Shown piece by piece: positions 63,901-64,000 of a stretch of 64,000 nt of DNA; position 1 is the stretch's first letter; the number at the start of each line of letters is the position of its first letter. Origin of the DNA: Burkholderia sp. Bp9143 (GTDB taxonomy: Bacteria; Pseudomonadota; Gammaproteobacteria; Burkholderiales; Burkholderiaceae). The notes under the pieces were generated by a model, which was given only the letters and a program-made list of their open reading frames with translations, did not search any database and was not told the origin of the DNA. The DNA lies in NCBI RefSeq assembly GCF_003853645.1, contig NZ_QTPO01000039.1, positions 1 to 64,000 on the forward strand, read 5' to 3'. The position numbers were made by a program, and so were the translations under genes.

Positions 63901-64000
63901 CCGCGCATGTCGATGCTCCGCAAGAGCAGGGCGAAGCGCTGGCGACCGGGTATTCGTGCCGCAGCCAGGTGAAGCGCATGTCCGCGCGGCGGGTGCGTCA
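60990..64000 (+). CDS. YdiJ-type FAD-binding/Fe-S oxidoreductase (partial at right edge)
   Basis: At least 1003 residues, cut by the window end; relatives are about 1010-1020 aa, so nearly complete. The N-terminal FAD domain (1-480) includes VAARGGGTGTNGQSLTDGVV, GGMINTDASGQGSCTYGKTR and LLWGEHGKGVRSEYAPAFFG. A ferredoxin-like domain has CNGNGACYNFDPDDAMCPSW and CLACKSCAGQCPVKVNVPEF (about residues 575-690). The C-terminal GlpC-like domain has GCCGMSGTYGHEA. E. coli YdiJ is reported as a D-2-hydroxyglutarate dehydrogenase family enzyme; D-lactate-type substrates are alternatives. It passes electrons to the respiratory chain. Confidence 0.9.
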   Translation, partial: MSIAPLPRPARPPEGRYRDFLAALQAAGFAGEIRADHANRTVQATDNSIYQRLPQAVICPAHADDVRLLARLLAEPAHRDVAVAARGGGTGTNGQSLTDGVVVDLSRNLNRILEINADERWVRVQAGVVKDQLNAALKPHGLFFAPELSTSNRATVGGMINTDASGQGSCTYGKTRDHVLALDFVLMGGEPLHSDALADDELERRCARQDRVGKVYRTARGISDEKAALIDAKFPKLNRCLTGYDLAHLREPDGRFNLNSVLCGAEGSLGFVVEAKLNVLPIPKYSVLVNVRYAGFMDALRDARALLELKPLSIETVDSKVLMLAMKDFVWSSVAEYFPQDEARPTLGINLIEFSGDDAQDVDARVRAFVEHLRTDTSVERLGHTLATGDDAVKRVYAMRKRAVGLLGNVQGEARPQPFVEDTAVPPENLAAYIAEFRALLDGHGLQYGMFGHVDAGVLHVRPALDMKDPKQAALVRPVSDAVAELTRRHGGLLWGEHGKGVRSEYAPAFFGELYPSLQQLKAAFDPHNQFNPGKIATPPDNTLRLLKIDEVPTRGDHDRQIDERVWQSYGTAMHCNGNGACYNFDPDDAMCPSWKATRERVQSPKGRASLMREWLRLQGQAGIDVVAAARARQPFMSGFVTRWRNSRAARTGEADFSHEVYDAMAGCLACKSCAGQCPVKVNVPEFRSRFLELYHQRYLRPARDYLIGSLEFTMPWMARVPALYNGLMRAGWVRTLLERHVGMVDSPLLSRFDLAAVIRQWNVRPADPQALAALIDAQRARSVVIVQDTFTRYFDTEQLATLIELAARIGFQVWLAPLAPNGKALHVQGFLRAFEKAAIRNATQLAALARSGVALVGLDPAMTLTYRQEYLKVTGLADVPKVALPQEWLLDAMPEAGAGVGDVSAAYRLLPHCTEKTNAPDSGKQWAQVFARRGLRLAVQATGCCGMSGTYGHEARNLQTSKTIYAQSWAAHVDAPQEQGEALATGYSCRSQVKRMSARRVR

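Noticed and set aside
1-64000. tRNA genes, riboswitches and complete insertion sequences
   Set aside because: I looked for tRNA ends, known riboswitch-like leaders and transposase motifs with terminal inverted repeats, and saw none I could support by eye.

Overview
The window looks like the replication-origin region of a secondary replicon (chromosome 2/3 or chromid) of a Burkholderia cepacia complex bacterium. The evidence is very high GC with Burkholderia-style codon use, several DUF4148 small secreted proteins, many LysR regulators, paired efflux operons, and a Rep_3-type initiator with ParA/ParB in place of dnaA. From memory, the parS sequence and gene neighbourhood fit the third replicon (pC3-like) best. 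That last assignment is inference.

Layout. 0-8 kb: a strong leftward sigma70 promoter with rrn-like features at the left edge (a stable-RNA operon probably lies just outside), a coiled-coil hypothetical, a small alarmone hydrolase paired with a DUF429 protein, and the yhaO-yhaN nuclease/ATPase pair. 7-12 kb: small exported proteins and a gamma-glutamyltransferase lipoprotein. 12-20.5 kb: a tripartite RND efflux operon facing its own two-component system, with the same ATTAC-type inverted repeat at both promoters. 20.8-22.6 kb: a decayed tyrosine recombinase, a RES/Xre toxin-antitoxin pair and an outlying parS. 22.6-30.7 kb: HD hydrolase, GlxA-type regulator, dienelactone hydrolase, LysR, and a second adenylosuccinate synthetase divergent from a LysR gene.

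30.7-38.3 kb is the replication and segregation centre. It holds a gene-poor stretch, about 17 copies of a 17-bp iteron (consensus GGTAnYCnnTTATGGGR) at 32.08-33.14 kb, the rep gene, parB and parA (overlapping, opposite strand), and then 1.85 kb of non-coding DNA with five parS palindromes (GTTGTCACGTGACAAC and close variants). A sixth copy lies on the other side of the origin at 22.5 kb.

38.3-64 kb is accessory and metabolic: a TetR/metallo-hydrolase divergent pair with twin operators, a frameshifted DUF2889 gene, a ProQ-domain RNA chaperone, an EamA exporter with a histidine-rich tail, a NifQ/Mop molybdenum pair, a MarR-controlled FUSC (aromatic-acid type) efflux operon, a fused dihydroxyacetone kinase, a collagen-like lipoprotein, a deletion scar joining truncated sfnR- and sfnG-like genes, a LysE exporter with a divergent LysR, and a LysR gene divergent from a YdiJ-type FAD/Fe-S oxidoreductase that runs off the right edge.

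Start codons were moved from the longest open frame wherever a Shine-Dalgarno sequence, signal peptide or family length argued for it. Family names come from recognising motifs in the translated sequence. No database search was run.
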